Source: Streptomyces glaucescens (GTDB taxonomy: Bacteria > Actinomycetota > Actinomycetes > Streptomycetales > Streptomycetaceae). Taken from it: 64,000 nucleotides of DNA. Below are positions 1 through 10,025 of this stretch, piece by piece. Position numbers and translations under genes: made by a program. Location of the stretch: the NCBI RefSeq assembly GCF_000761215.1, contig NZ_CP009438.1, forward strand, positions 3,086,001 to 3,150,000, in the 5' to 3' direction. Below the pieces are notes generated by a model. The model had not been told where the DNA came from and ran no database searches. It was given only the letters and a program-made list of their open reading frames with translations. Every line of letters begins with the position of its first letter. The first letter of the stretch is position 1.

Positions 1-21
1 CCAGACGGCGTGACGAAAGGG

Positions 22-52
22 AAGGGCCCGGAGCTTCGCGCTCCGGGCCCTT
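22..52. terminator. Strong GC-rich hairpin, probable bidirectional terminator
   Basis: Twelve-base perfect arms (22-33 and 41-52) flank a 7-base loop. The hairpin lies 39 bases beyond the stop of the minus-strand wall-protein gene and would also end any plus-strand gene entering from the left. On the minus strand it is followed by TTCCC rather than a long U tract, as is common in Streptomyces. Confidence 0.7.
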
Positions 53-90
53 TCGGCTGCGAGCGGTCATCGCCGCCCGGCCGGGCCGCC

Positions 91-840
91 TCAGGCAGCC
101 GCGCCGCCACGGCCGCCGACCAGACGCGGCAGCACGCGGAAGCCGACACCGCCGGCGATCATCGTCGCGGCACCGATCAGCAGGAACGTGGTCTCGGTGG
201 CACCGGTCTCGGCCAGCTCGTCGCCACCGCCCTGGGCGGAGGGGTCGGAGGCCGGGGCGTCCGCACCGGTGTCGGTCAGGGCCGAGGAACCCGCGCTCTG
301 CGCGGAGTCACCGGAGCCACCGTCGGGGTCGGTGTTGTTGCCGCCACCGGTACCCGGGCTCGTCGGGTCGGCAGGGTCCGAGGGCTCGTCCGGCTCGACC
401 GGGTTGCCGGGCTCCTCGTCGCCCGGGTCACCGGGGTCACCCGGGTCGCCCGGGTCACCGGGATCGCCCGGGTCGCCCGGGTCACCGGGATCGCCGGGGT
501 CACCCGGGTCGCCCGGGTCACCCGGGTCGCCCGGGTCACCGGGGTCACCCGGGTCACCCGGGTCACCGGGATCGCCCGGGTCACCCGGGTCACCGGGATC
601 GCCGGGGTCACCCGGGTCGCCCGGGTCACCGGGGTCGCCCGGGTCACCGGGGTCGCCCGGGTCACCGGGGTCACCCGGGTCGCCCGGGTCCTCTTCGCAG
701 TCCGGCGTGACGACGATGTCGCAGATCGGGTCGTCCGCACCGGCGGCCTGCGCGACACCCGCGGCAGTCAGCGAGGCACCGGCGGCGATCACGGCGCCCG
801 CCGCTATCCGCGCGACACGCATCCGCGTCTTCTTGGTCAT
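91..840 (-). CDS. LAETG sortase-anchored wall protein with Gly-Asp-Pro repeats
   Basis: Predicted secreted surface protein of 249 residues. The N-terminus has a basic start and an Ala-rich hydrophobic segment ending AGVAQAAG, a typical signal peptide. Residues about 50-140 are some 30 uninterrupted Gly-Asp-Pro triplets, followed by a Pro/Gly/Ser/Thr-rich stretch. The C-terminus carries the sorting signal LAETG, a hydrophobic segment and an Arg-containing tail; LAxTG is the form used by Streptomyces class E sortases. The start is ATG preceded by GGGGGTAG. The repeat gives a rigid, acidic, collagen-like spacer; no ligand-binding or catalytic domain is visible, so the role beyond wall display is unknown. 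Repeat number is likely to vary between strains. Confidence 0.85.
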   Translation of the reverse strand: MTKKTRMRVARIAAGAVIAAGASLTAAGVAQAAGADDPICDIVVTPDCEEDPGDPGDPGDPGDPGDPGDPGDPGDPGDPGDPGDPGDPGDPGDPGDPGDPGDPGDPGDPGDPGDPGDPGDPGDPGDPGDPGDPGDPGDPGDEEPGNPVEPDEPSDPADPTSPGTGGGNNTDPDGGSGDSAQSAGSSALTDTGADAPASDPSAQGGGDELAETGATETTFLLIGAATMIAGGVGFRVLPRLVGGRGGAAA

Positions 841-1077
841 GTGGTTGCTACCCCCAGTAGCTGATCGTCAATGAGGCGGCGCTCGGGGCCGTGATCAACG
901 GAGATAGCTGTCTTGTGAAGCCCCCCGGTTCACATGCGCCCCAGAGATACGCATGCCGCGCTTCACCCTTCCGATTTTTCAAAGCAACGTCAAGGGCGTT
1001 GCGCGCGCTATGCCCTGTGCGATGCGGTTTGCCGGGGTCGACGCCTGTGAGTGTGATGTGAAACCTGGGCAAACGAC

Positions 1078-1102
1078 AACCGCCCCTGGTTCAGGGGCGG
1101 TT
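1078..1102. terminator. Terminator downstream of prfB
   Basis: Perfect 10-base arms (1078-1087 and 1093-1102) around a 5-base loop, 17 bases past the prfB stop. On the minus strand the hairpin is followed by GTCGTTTG, a weak U-containing tail. Confidence 0.75.
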
Positions 1103-1118
1103 GGCTTTGTCGACAAAC

Positions 1119-2225
1119 TTACTTCTCCTGCTGCTTGCGCCAGCGAATCCCGGCCTCGAGGAACCCGTCGATCTCGCCGTTGAACACGGCCTCGGGGTTG
1201 CCGACCTCGTACTCCGTGCGCAGGTCCTTGACCATCTGGTACGGGTGCAGGACGTACGAACGCATCTGGTTGCCCCAGGAGTTGCCGCCGTCGCCCTTGA
1301 GGGCGTCCATCTTGGCCTGCTCCTCCTGGCGGCGCCGCTCCAGCAGCTTCGCCTGGAGCACGTTCATGGCGGTGGCCTTGTTCTGGATCTGCGAGCGCTC
1401 GTTCTGGCAGGAGACGACGATGCCGGTCGGGATGTGCGTGATGCGCACCGCGGAGTCGGTGGTGTTCACGCCCTGACCGCCGGGCCCGGAGGACCGGTAG
1501 ACATCGATGCGCAGCTCGGACTCGTCGATCTCGACGTGGTCGGACTGCTCGACGACGGGCAGCACCTCGACGCCCGCGAACGAGGTCTGGCGGCGGCCCT
1601 GGTTGTCGAAGGGCGAGATGCGCACCAGGCGGTGGGTGCCCTGCTCGACGGAGAGGGTGCCGTAGGCGTAGGGCGCCTGCACGGAGAAGGTGGTCGACTT
1701 GATGCCGGCCTCCTCCGCGTACGACGTCTCGATCAGCTCGGTCTTGTAGCCGCGCTGCTCGGCCCAGCGCAGGTACATGCGCTGAAGCTTCTCGGCGAAG
1801 TCGGCGGCGTCGACGCCACCGGCCTCGGCGCGGATGTTGACCAGCGCCTCACGGGAGTCGTACTCGCCGGAGAGGAGGGTCCGCACCTCCATCTCGTCCA
1901 GCGCCTTCTTGACGGCGACCAGCTCGGACTCGGCCTCGGCACGGGTGTCCGGGTCGTCCTCCTCCTCGGCCATCTCGAAGAGCACGGCGAGATCGTCGAT
2001 CCGCGAGCGCAGCGCCTCGGCTTTCCTCACCTCCGCCTGGAGGTGGGAGAGCTTGCTGGTAATCTTCTGCGCCTCTTCCGGGTTGTCCCACAGGGACGGC
2101 GCGGCCGCCTGCTCCTCGAGCACGGCGATGTCTGCCCTCATCCTGTCGAGGTCCAGAACGGCCTCGATCGACTCCATGGTCGAGGAGAGGGACTTGAGCT
2201 CTTCGGATACATCGACGACTGCCAC
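1119..2225 (-). CDS. prfB: Peptide chain release factor 2
   Basis: RF2 recognises UGA and UAA stop codons and triggers peptide release on the ribosome. The 368-residue product has the family's normal length. It contains the SPF stop-codon-reading tripeptide (in RISPFDNQG) and the GGQ peptidyl-transferase motif (in [18 protein letters not shown]). The start is GTG at 2225. There is no in-frame UGA near codon 25 and no slippery CUU sequence, so the programmed +1 frameshift that autoregulates RF2 in many bacteria is absent. The gene stands alone between a terminator and a 163-base gap before the kinase genes upstream. Confidence 0.97.
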   Translation of the reverse strand: MAVVDVSEELKSLSSTMESIEAVLDLDRMRADIAVLEEQAAAPSLWDNPEEAQKITSKLSHLQAEVRKAEALRSRIDDLAVLFEMAEEEDDPDTRAEAESELVAVKKALDEMEVRTLLSGEYDSREALVNIRAEAGGVDAADFAEKLQRMYLRWAEQRGYKTELIETSYAEEAGIKSTTFSVQAPYAYGTLSVEQGTHRLVRISPFDNQGRRQTSFAGVEVLPVVEQSDHVEIDESELRIDVYRSSGPGGQGVNTTDSAVRITHIPTGIVVSCQNERSQIQNKATAMNVLQAKLLERRRQEEQAKMDALKGDGGNSWGNQMRSYVLHPYQMVKDLRTEYEVGNPEAVFNGEIDGFLEAGIRWRKQQEK

Positions 2226-2388
2226 GCTCCCAGCGTAACGGCTCCGCCGCTTTGCCAGTGCCGTCCCCGGCGTCGGTTGTGACGCACCCGGCGCCGGGCG
2301 GCCGCCGGGGCGCGCCCCCGGCCCCCCGCCCGGCGCGGAACGGGCCCGCCCCAGGTCGCCGCACCGGCGGGCCGGCCGCCCCGGGACC

Positions 2389-3633
2389 TCAGGGCGTCTC
2401 CGGGGCCGAGTTCCTCATGTCCTGGGGGGCGCCGCCCGGCTCGTCGCCCGACGTCGCCAGCCAGGTGCCGGCGCCGACGGCCGCCGCGACGGCCACCGCG
2501 GCGGCGCCGAGGGCGAGCCGGCGCCTGCGGGCGGCGGCGCGGTTGCGGGCCGAGCCGGGCCGGGGGGCGCCGGCCGCGCGCGGGGCGCGGGCCGTGCCGT
2601 GGGCGCCGCCGGCCAGCTCGTCGGGGGCGGGGACGCGCATCGAGGTGTGGGTGTCCCGGTTGGAGTCGGGCCGGGCGCCGGGGACCAGGGAGACGGCGCC
2701 CCGGCGCCGGCGCGGCGGGAGGGCGGGCTCGCCCCGGTCCGGCTGCGGGTCCTCGTCGGCGGGCTCGGCCGCGTCGACGTCCGGTTCGTCCACGTCCAGC
2801 GGCGGCATCCCGGCGAGGGTGGGCAGCTGCTCGCGCAGCCGCGCGGCCAGCTCGGAGGCGCGCAGCCGGGAGGCGGGGGCCTTCGCGAGGCACTGCACGA
2901 CGAGCTGCCACAGCTCCTCGGGGATGCCGGGCAGCGGGACGACGGTCTCGGTGACGTGGCGGCGCAGCACCGCGCCGGGGTGGCCGCCGCCGAAGGGGGT
3001 GAAGCCGGCCAGCAGCTCGTAGAGGACGGTCGCGAGGGCGTAGATGTCGACGGAGGCGCGCGGGGGCAGGCCCTCGACGATCTCCGGGGCGAGGTAGTCG
3101 GGGGTGCCGATGACCTTGGTGGCCCGGGTGCGCTGCGGGGTGTCGATGAGCTTGGCGACCCCGAAGTCGGTGAGCAGGGCCCGGTGGGAGCCGCCCGGGC
3201 CGAGCGGGCTCTGCATGTCCAGCAGGATGTTCTCGGGCTTGACGTCCCGGTGGACGACGCCCGCCGCGTGGGCGGCGGCGAGCCCGTCGGCGACGTCGGC
3301 GACGATCGCGACGGCCGCCTCGGGGGCGAGCCGCCGCTCCCGCTCCAGCCGGGTGCGCAGGTCGGTGCCGCGCACCAGGTCCATGACGAGGGCGAGGTCG
3401 TTGCCGTCGACGACGAGGTCGCGGACGGAGACGACGTTCGGGTGCTCCAGGCCGAGCAGGGCCGTGCGCTCCTGGACGAAGCGTCCGACGAGCTCCTGGT
3501 CGGACGCCAGGTCCTCGCGCAGCAGCTTGATGGCGACGGGCCCTTCCGGTCCCTCGCCCAGCCACACCGTGCCGGCGCTGCCCCGGCCCAGGATCTGGTT
3601 CGCGGTGTACCTGCTGCCGATCTTCCGTGCCAA
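2389..3633 (-). CDS. pkaB: Membrane-anchored Ser/Thr protein kinase (PkaB type)
   Basis: Hanks-type kinase of 414 residues. The N-terminal kinase domain (about residues 9-270) has the Gly-rich loop [12 protein letters not shown]-binding Lys36 in VAIK, Glu55, catalytic HRDVKPEN (His128-Asp130) and the DFG motif (156-158). A basic, low-complexity juxtamembrane region follows, then one Ala/Val-rich membrane helix at about 371-393 and a short extracytoplasmic tail with no PASTA repeats. The start is TTG at 3633, preceded by AGGAG eight bases away. The PkaA-type gene lies 151 bases upstream on the same strand. Length and pairing match the S. coelicolor pkaA/pkaB pair as I remember it. Substrates are not evident. 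Confidence 0.92.
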   Translation of the reverse strand: MARKIGSRYTANQILGRGSAGTVWLGEGPEGPVAIKLLREDLASDQELVGRFVQERTALLGLEHPNVVSVRDLVVDGNDLALVMDLVRGTDLRTRLERERRLAPEAAVAIVADVADGLAAAHAAGVVHRDVKPENILLDMQSPLGPGGSHRALLTDFGVAKLIDTPQRTRATKVIGTPDYLAPEIVEGLPPRASVDIYALATVLYELLAGFTPFGGGHPGAVLRRHVTETVVPLPGIPEELWQLVVQCLAKAPASRLRASELAARLREQLPTLAGMPPLDVDEPDVDAAEPADEDPQPDRGEPALPPRRRRGAVSLVPGARPDSNRDTHTSMRVPAPDELAGGAHGTARAPRAAGAPRPGSARNRAAARRRRLALGAAAVAVAAAVGAGTWLATSGDEPGGAPQDMRNSAPETP

Positions 3634-3784
3634 GACTGCTCCTACAGGACGCGTGTTGTCGCTAAAACTACGCGTCCCGGGAGCCCGCCTTCACCGGGGA
3701 GCCGGAAATCACCCCGCGCGTGTCGACAAATCGGCAGACTCACGGCCGTCCGGCCACGGTGCCGGCCGTGCGCCGCCGCCCCCG

Positions 3785-5515
<1,731 letters not shown>

Positions 5516-5884
5516 GTCACGCGCTCCCTGTTGCTTGGCTTGCCTGAGGTCTGTTTTCGCGACCCACTGTAGTGCCGGGGTGCGACGGACCGGGCTGTCG
5601 TCTTCCTGTGGGTCTTGCGTCGCGGTTCCCGGCCACGTTCGAAGGGAAGACGCCCGCCCCGGTCTCCGGGTTGCGGGAAGCCGGCGTGACCGATCTCAAG
5701 CGGTCGCCGCCACCCCGTCCGCCAGGCACTTTTGCGGGCAGAGCCGACCAATCAAGATCACTTGTTCCGGAGCGGCGGGCGCGTTGTCGGTGTCAGGTGC
5801 GAGGATGCGTGCAGTACTGGCCGACGTGCTCGTGCGGGGTGGGCGGAGCCCTCCGCGCCCGCGCAGAAGGGACCGCTGACGGCG
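5516..5884. other. Divergent intergenic region between pkaA and the FHA/FtsK gene
   Basis: These 369 bases separate two divergently transcribed genes and should hold both promoters. On the minus strand a TACAGT hexamer (about 5565) resembles a -10 element, but I see no convincing -35 at the right distance. Open frames here have poor codon use. No hairpin or repeat stands out. Confidence 0.5.
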
Positions 5885-8800
5885 ATGCAGATCCGGCTGA
5901 CCGTCGTAGACCCGCTGGGCCCGCCCCCGGTCGAGGCGGGCGGCCGTGCCGCGAGCCGCGACGTGCTGGTGACCGCGCCCGCCGGAACGGCCCTTTCGGC
6001 GGTCGCCGCCGCGCTGGCCTCGGCCGTCACCGGCGACCCGGCCCAGGCGGGACCGGTGGTGCTGTACGCCGGTGCGGAGCGCCTGGACGAGCGCCGCTGC
6101 ACCCTCGGCGAGCCCCCGCTGCTGGACGGCGCCGTGCTCTCCCTCGGTGCCCCCGCCGACCCCGAGCCGCACCCCGAGGTCGACGACGCCCCGGCCCGCC
6201 TCGACGTGGTCGCCGGTCCCGACGCGGGCGGGGTCCACCTGCTGCACGGCGGCCGGATCGACATCGGCCGCTCCGCCGACGCCGACGTCCCGCTCGACGA
6301 CCCGGACGTGTCCCGGCTGCACTGCGCGGTGACCCTCGACCCCGACGGCCGCGTCACGGTCGCCGACCTCGGCTCCACCAACGGCACCACCGTCGGCGGC
6401 ACCCGCGTGGGCTCGCGCCCGGTGCGGCTGCCGCCGGGCGCGCTGCTGCGGCTCGGCGAGTCCGCGCTGCGCCTCGCCCCGGCCGGGGGGCCGGGAGCCC
6501 GGCGGGGCACGGCGCCGGACGGCGAGGGGTACGTCCGGGTGGCCCCGGCGTCCCCCTCCGCCGGCCTCCCGGACACCCCGGAGAGCCACGCGCGCGCGGA
6601 CGGTCCCGCCGCGCCGGCACGGCGGGACGGCGGGGAGGCCCCGTCGGCCGCCCGGGACCACGCGCCCGTGGCGCCGGCCGTGCGCCCGCCGGCCGTACCG
6701 GGACAGGCCGGCGCGCCCTCGCCGGAGCGGGGCAAGGACCCGGCGCGGCAAGGGCGTTCCTCGCCCACTCCGCCCGGTGCCCGCCCGCTGCCGCCCGCCC
6801 GGCCGCCGGCCGACGGCGGGACCCACGCCGGGCGCCGCGGCCCGGCCGGCCCCGACGCCGCGTCCACCGCGCATCTCGGGCGCAGGCGCGGCGGCCTCGG
6901 CGCCTGGGCGCGCCGCCTGGCCGGCGGACGCGGCGAGCAGCCGGCGCCGGCCGGGCCCGAGACGTACGACGGCGAGGCCGCCGTCACCGCGCGGCCGGGG
7001 CCCACGGCCGGCCCGCCCGTGCCCGAGACCTGGCCGGACCCGGCGGCCGTGCTGCTGACCGCGCTCGGCCCCGGTCCCCGGCTGTGGGAGCGCGGGCCGG
7101 GCCACCCGGAGGCGCTGACGGTGCGGCTCGGCACCGCCGACCGGCCGGCGCCCGACGGCTCCGGCCTGCTGCCCGCCGTGCCGGTGACCGCGGATCTGCG
7201 CGAGGCGGGCGCGCTGGGCCTGGCCGGGCCGCGCCCGCGGCTCGCCGGTGTGGCCCGCGCGGTGCTGGCGCAGCTCGCCGCGCTGCACTCCCCCGCGGCC
7301 CTGGAGATCGTGCTCATCAGCGCCGACCGCTCCCGTCCGGTGGCGGAGCGCACCGCCGAGTGGGCGTGGCTGGGCTGGCTGCCGCAGGTCCGGCCCGGCC
7401 ACGGCCAGGACTGCCGCCTCCTGCTCGCCTACGACCACGAGCAGGCGGCCGCCCGCACCGGCGAGCTCCTGCGCCGCCTGGACGACCACCTGGCGGACCG
7501 CGCGGACGGCGCCGGGCCGGCGTCCCCGGACGGGACGGGTGACGCTCCGCGGGGCGGTGGAGCCCGGGGCGGCGCGCCGCACGAGCGGCCGGCCGCGGCC
7601 GGGCCGGACCCCGCGCCGCACGCCTCGCCCGGCCACCGCGCCACGGGCGACGCCGCCGGTTCCGCATCCGCGTTCGCACCCGCCGACGGCGGTTCTCCGG
7701 CCGCGGCCGGGCACCCCGCGGCAGCCGCCGCGGCAGCCGCCGCGGCGGCCCCCGTGACGGCGGCCGTCCCGCCCGCCCCGGCCGGTCCGCGCCCCACCGG
7801 CGCGGGCCCGGCGGCGGACACGCGGCGGGACGGGGCCCGTCCCGGCTCCCACCCGCACTCCTCCCCTCACCCGGGGGCGCACGGCACTCCGGGTGCCACC
7901 GCCACGGTCCTCGGCACGGCGTACGGCCTGGCCCCGGCCGCCGCGGCGACGGCACCGGGCTCCCCGGGCGCCCCCGCCCCGTCCCCGGCGTTGCCGGACG
8001 GCGGTGCCGAGGGCCGCTTCCCGGGGCCGTACACGGTCGTGGTCGTGGACGGCGACCCCGGCGGTGCCGGGCTGCGGGAGGCGGTGGCACGGCTGGCGGC
8101 GGAGGGGCCGCGCGCGGGGATCCACGTGGTGTGCCTGGCCGAGACGGCGCCCGCGTCACCGGTCTCGCCGGTGACGGAGACGTACGAGGCGGCCTGCGCG
8201 GTGGCGCCCGCGTTCCGCGCGTGCGGGGCGGTGGCGCTGCTCAGCGGGGACGTCGCGACGGCGCTGCGGCTGCTGCGGGTGGCCCGGGCGGAGGGCACGG
8301 TCGCGCCCGGTCCGGTCGGCCACGGCACGATGGCGACCGTCGACGCCGTCTCCCCCGCCTGGGCCGAGCGGTTCGCCCGGGCGCTGGCGCCGCTGCGGCC
8401 CGACGGCTCCGGCGGTGAGCGGCAGGGCCGGGTGTCCGCGCCGCTGCCCCGGTCGGCCCGGCTGCTGGACGAGCTGGGGCTGGCCCGGGCCACCCCGGCG
8501 TCGCTGATGGCCCGCTGGGCGGACGCGGCCGACGACACCCAGGCGCTCGGCGGACGTGCCTGGGCGGTGCTCGGGGCGGGCCCGCGCGGACCGGTCTGCA
8601 CGGACCTGGTGGCGGACGGCCCGCATCTGCTGGTCGAGGGCCCCGCGGGCAGCGGCCGTACGGAGCTGCTGCGCGCGGTGGTGGCCTCGCTGGCCGCCGC
8701 GGAGCGTCCCGACCGGCTGGGGATCGTGCTGGTGGACGGCCGGGACAGCGTGGGTACGGGACCGGCGCACGGCGACGGTCTGCGCGTCTGCACGGACGTA

Positions 8801-9619
8801 CCGCACGTCACCACCCACCTCACCGCCAACGACCCGGTGCGCATGCGGGAGTTCGCCCAGTCGCTGAGCGCCGAGCTGAAGCGGCGGGCGGAACTGCTGG
8901 GCCGCTCGGACTTCGCGGAGTGGCACACCGGGCGGGAGCTGGCGGGACGCATGGTCGCGCAGCGCTCCGCTCCGGGGCGGCAGCCGGGGCAGGTCCCCGG
9001 CCGGACGCCGGGGCCGGGCGGTGGTTCCGGTGCCGCGGACCTGGACGGGCCGCCGAGTTCGACGCTGCGGCTGCGGCCGGGCGGGGGGCGCCGGCAGGCG
9101 GAGGCGGCGCCGCCGCTGCCACGGCTGGTGGTGGTCGTGGACGATCTCGACGCGCTGGTGTCGCCGGCGCTGGGCTCCCCGGGGCGGCCCGCGGCCGGGT
9201 CGGTCGTGCGGGCGCTGGAGGCGGTGGCCCGGGACGGCGAGCGGCTGGGCGTGCACCTGGTCGCGGCGGCCGGGCCGGGTGGCCGTACGGCCGAGTCGGA
9301 GGCGGCGCGGCGGGCCCGGCTGCGGATCGTGCTGGACGCGCCGGGGCCGGACGAGCCGTCGCCGGGACGCGGCCGGCTGACCGGGCCGGACGGGCGGGTG
9401 ACCCCGTTCCAGGGCGGCCGGGTCACGGGCCGCATCCCGCGCACCGCGACCCTGAGGCCCACCGTCGTGCCGCTGGACTGGCAGCGCATGGGCGACCCGC
9501 CGGCCCGCCGCCCGGTGCGCGAGCTGGGCAACGGCCCGACCGACCTGGCACTCCTGGCCAGCGCGCTGGAGCGGGCGGCACGGGAGGTGTCGGCGGCCCA
9601 GGTGCCGTCCCTGCTGTGA
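5885..9619 (+). CDS. FHA domain and FtsK/SpoIIIE-like ATPase fusion protein
   Basis: A 1244-residue cytoplasmic protein with an unusual layout. Residues 1-90 look like the ubiquitin-like (YukD-type) N-terminus found on some FtsK-like and type VII secretion proteins. An FHA domain spans about 105-200 with the signature residues GRS (128-130), SRLH (143-146) and STNG (164-167). A long Ala/Pro/Gly-rich linker includes an almost pure Ala run near residues 615-625. The C-terminal third is an FtsK/SpoIIIE-like P-loop domain with Walker A GPAGSGRT (about 919-926) and a Walker B-like LVVVVDDLDALV (about 1080-1090). The ATG at 5885 is chosen because MQIRLTVVDP begins the recognisable domain; the frame is open to 5732. 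The FHA domain probably reads phosphothreonine made by the divergent kinases. Whether the ATPase moves DNA or protein cannot be told; no transmembrane segment is evident. Confidence 0.8.
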   Translation: MQIRLTVVDPLGPPPVEAGGRAASRDVLVTAPAGTALSAVAAALASAVTGDPAQAGPVVLYAGAERLDERRCTLGEPPLLDGAVLSLGAPADPEPHPEVDDAPARLDVVAGPDAGGVHLLHGGRIDIGRSADADVPLDDPDVSRLHCAVTLDPDGRVTVADLGSTNGTTVGGTRVGSRPVRLPPGALLRLGESALRLAPAGGPGARRGTAPDGEGYVRVAPASPSAGLPDTPESHARADGPAAPARRDGGEAPSAARDHAPVAPAVRPPAVPGQAGAPSPERGKDPARQGRSSPTPPGARPLPPARPPADGGTHAGRRGPAGPDAASTAHLGRRRGGLGAWARRLAGGRGEQPAPAGPETYDGEAAVTARPGPTAGPPVPETWPDPAAVLLTALGPGPRLWERGPGHPEALTVRLGTADRPAPDGSGLLPAVPVTADLREAGALGLAGPRPRLAGVARAVLAQLAALHSPAALEIVLISADRSRPVAERTAEWAWLGWLPQVRPGHGQDCRLLLAYDHEQAAARTGELLRRLDDHLADRADGAGPASPDGTGDAPRGGGARGGAPHERPAAAGPDPAPHASPGHRATGDAAGSASAFAPADGGSPAAAGHPAAAAAAAAAAAPVTAAVPPAPAGPRPTGAGPAADTRRDGARPGSHPHSSPHPGAHGTPGATATVLGTAYGLAPAAAATAPGSPGAPAPSPALPDGGAEGRFPGPYTVVVVDGDPGGAGLREAVARLAAEGPRAGIHVVCLAETAPASPVSPVTETYEAACAVAPAFRACGAVALLSGDVATALRLLRVARAEGTVAPGPVGHGTMATVDAVSPAWAERFARALAPLRPDGSGGERQGRVSAPLPRSARLLDELGLARATPASLMARWADAADDTQALGGRAWAVLGAGPRGPVCTDLVADGPHLLVEGPAGSGRTELLRAVVASLAAAERPDRLGIVLVDGRDSVGTGPAHGDGLRVCTDVPHVTTHLTANDPVRMREFAQSLSAELKRRAELLGRSDFAEWHTGRELAGRMVAQRSAPGRQPGQVPGRTPGPGGGSGAADLDGPPSSTLRLRPGGGRRQAEAAPPLPRLVVVVDDLDALVSPALGSPGRPAAGSVVRALEAVARDGERLGVHLVAAAGPGGRTAESEAARRARLRIVLDAPGPDEPSPGRGRLTGPDGRVTPFQGGRVTGRIPRTATLRPTVVPLDWQRMGDPPARRPVRELGNGPTDLALLASALERAAREVSAAQVPSLL
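9391..9422 (+). repeat. 32-bp direct repeat, copy 1 (inside the FHA/FtsK gene)
   Basis: The 32 bases at 9391-9422 recur exactly at 9740-9771, an offset of 349 bases. Similarity continues in diverged form for about 40 bases after each copy. Copy 1 is coding and copy 2 is in the downstream spacer, which suggests a tandem duplication of the gene's 3' segment followed by decay. Confidence 0.85.
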
Positions 9620-9739
9620 CCACCGGCCCCCGCACCGCGCACCGCACGAGCCGCCACCGGGACGCGGCGGACCGGTCCGGACGGGCGGGCCGGTCCGGAC
9701 GGGCGGGCCGGAGAGGCGGGCCGGAGAGGCGGGCCGGGC

Positions 9740-9771
9740 CGGGCGGGTGACCCCGTTCCAGGGCGGCCGGG
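9740..9771 (+). repeat. 32-bp direct repeat, copy 2 (non-coding)
   Basis: Identical to 9391-9422 and lying 121 bases after the stop codon of the gene containing copy 1. The sequence after it matches the gene's continuation with scattered changes and small deletions. Confidence 0.85.
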
Positions 9772-9933
9772 CCACGGCCGCGCCCCGCGCATCGCGACCC
9801 CGCGGCCCGCGCCGGGCGGCGGGCCGTTCGGCGGGTGCCGCCGCCCCGTTCCCCGTGGCTGCCGCGGGCACCGGCCAGGGCGCGCGCGAGTCACAGCGCG
9901 GTCACGATCACGCCCCTGACCCGGTTCGCGCCC

Positions 9934-9962
9934 TTGCCGACGTATCTCACCCGGCGTAGACC
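9934..9962 (+). promoter_or_regulatory. Possible promoter of the sugar ABC transporter operon
   Basis: TTGCCG and TAGACC hexamers are separated by 17 bases and lie 64 bases before the start codon of the binding-protein gene. The -35 fits a vegetative sigma factor; the -10 lacks the usual last T, so this is tentative. Confidence 0.3.
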
Positions 9963-10025
9963 AGTGCTCACGGAGCATACGGATCAGCGCTGGACGTTCG
10001 ACGAGGAACGAAGAACGGGGCCGTG

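Larger units (their letters stand above)
9620..10025. other. Intergenic region with decayed duplication and short GC-rich tandem repeats
   Basis: This 406-base gap holds a short tandem array at 9670-9740 built on GACGGGCGGGCCGG and GAGAGGCGGGCCG units, then the second copy of a 32-bp direct repeat (9740-9771) from the end of the preceding gene with its diverged continuation to about 9810. The last 120 bases are less GC-rich and should carry the promoter of the sugar transporter operon. No open frame with convincing codon use is present. Confidence 0.6.

Noticed and set aside
420..700. Dense 9-bp repeats resembling a CRISPR or minisatellite
   Set aside because: No spacers; the repeats are in-frame codons for Gly-Asp-Pro.
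188..874. Plus-strand frame encoding Gly-Ser-Pro repeats, collagen-like
   Set aside because: It is the complement of the GDP-repeat wall-protein gene, which has a signal peptide and sorting signal on the minus strand.
848..1072. A 74-codon minus-strand frame between prfB and the wall-protein gene
   Set aside because: Third codon positions are not G/C-rich, no ribosome-binding site is seen, and it fills the region where the wall-protein promoter is expected.
5732..5884. N-terminal extension of the FHA/FtsK protein
   Set aside because: The extra 51 codons have no domain character, while MQIRLTVVDP at 5885 begins the recognisable ubiquitin-like segment.
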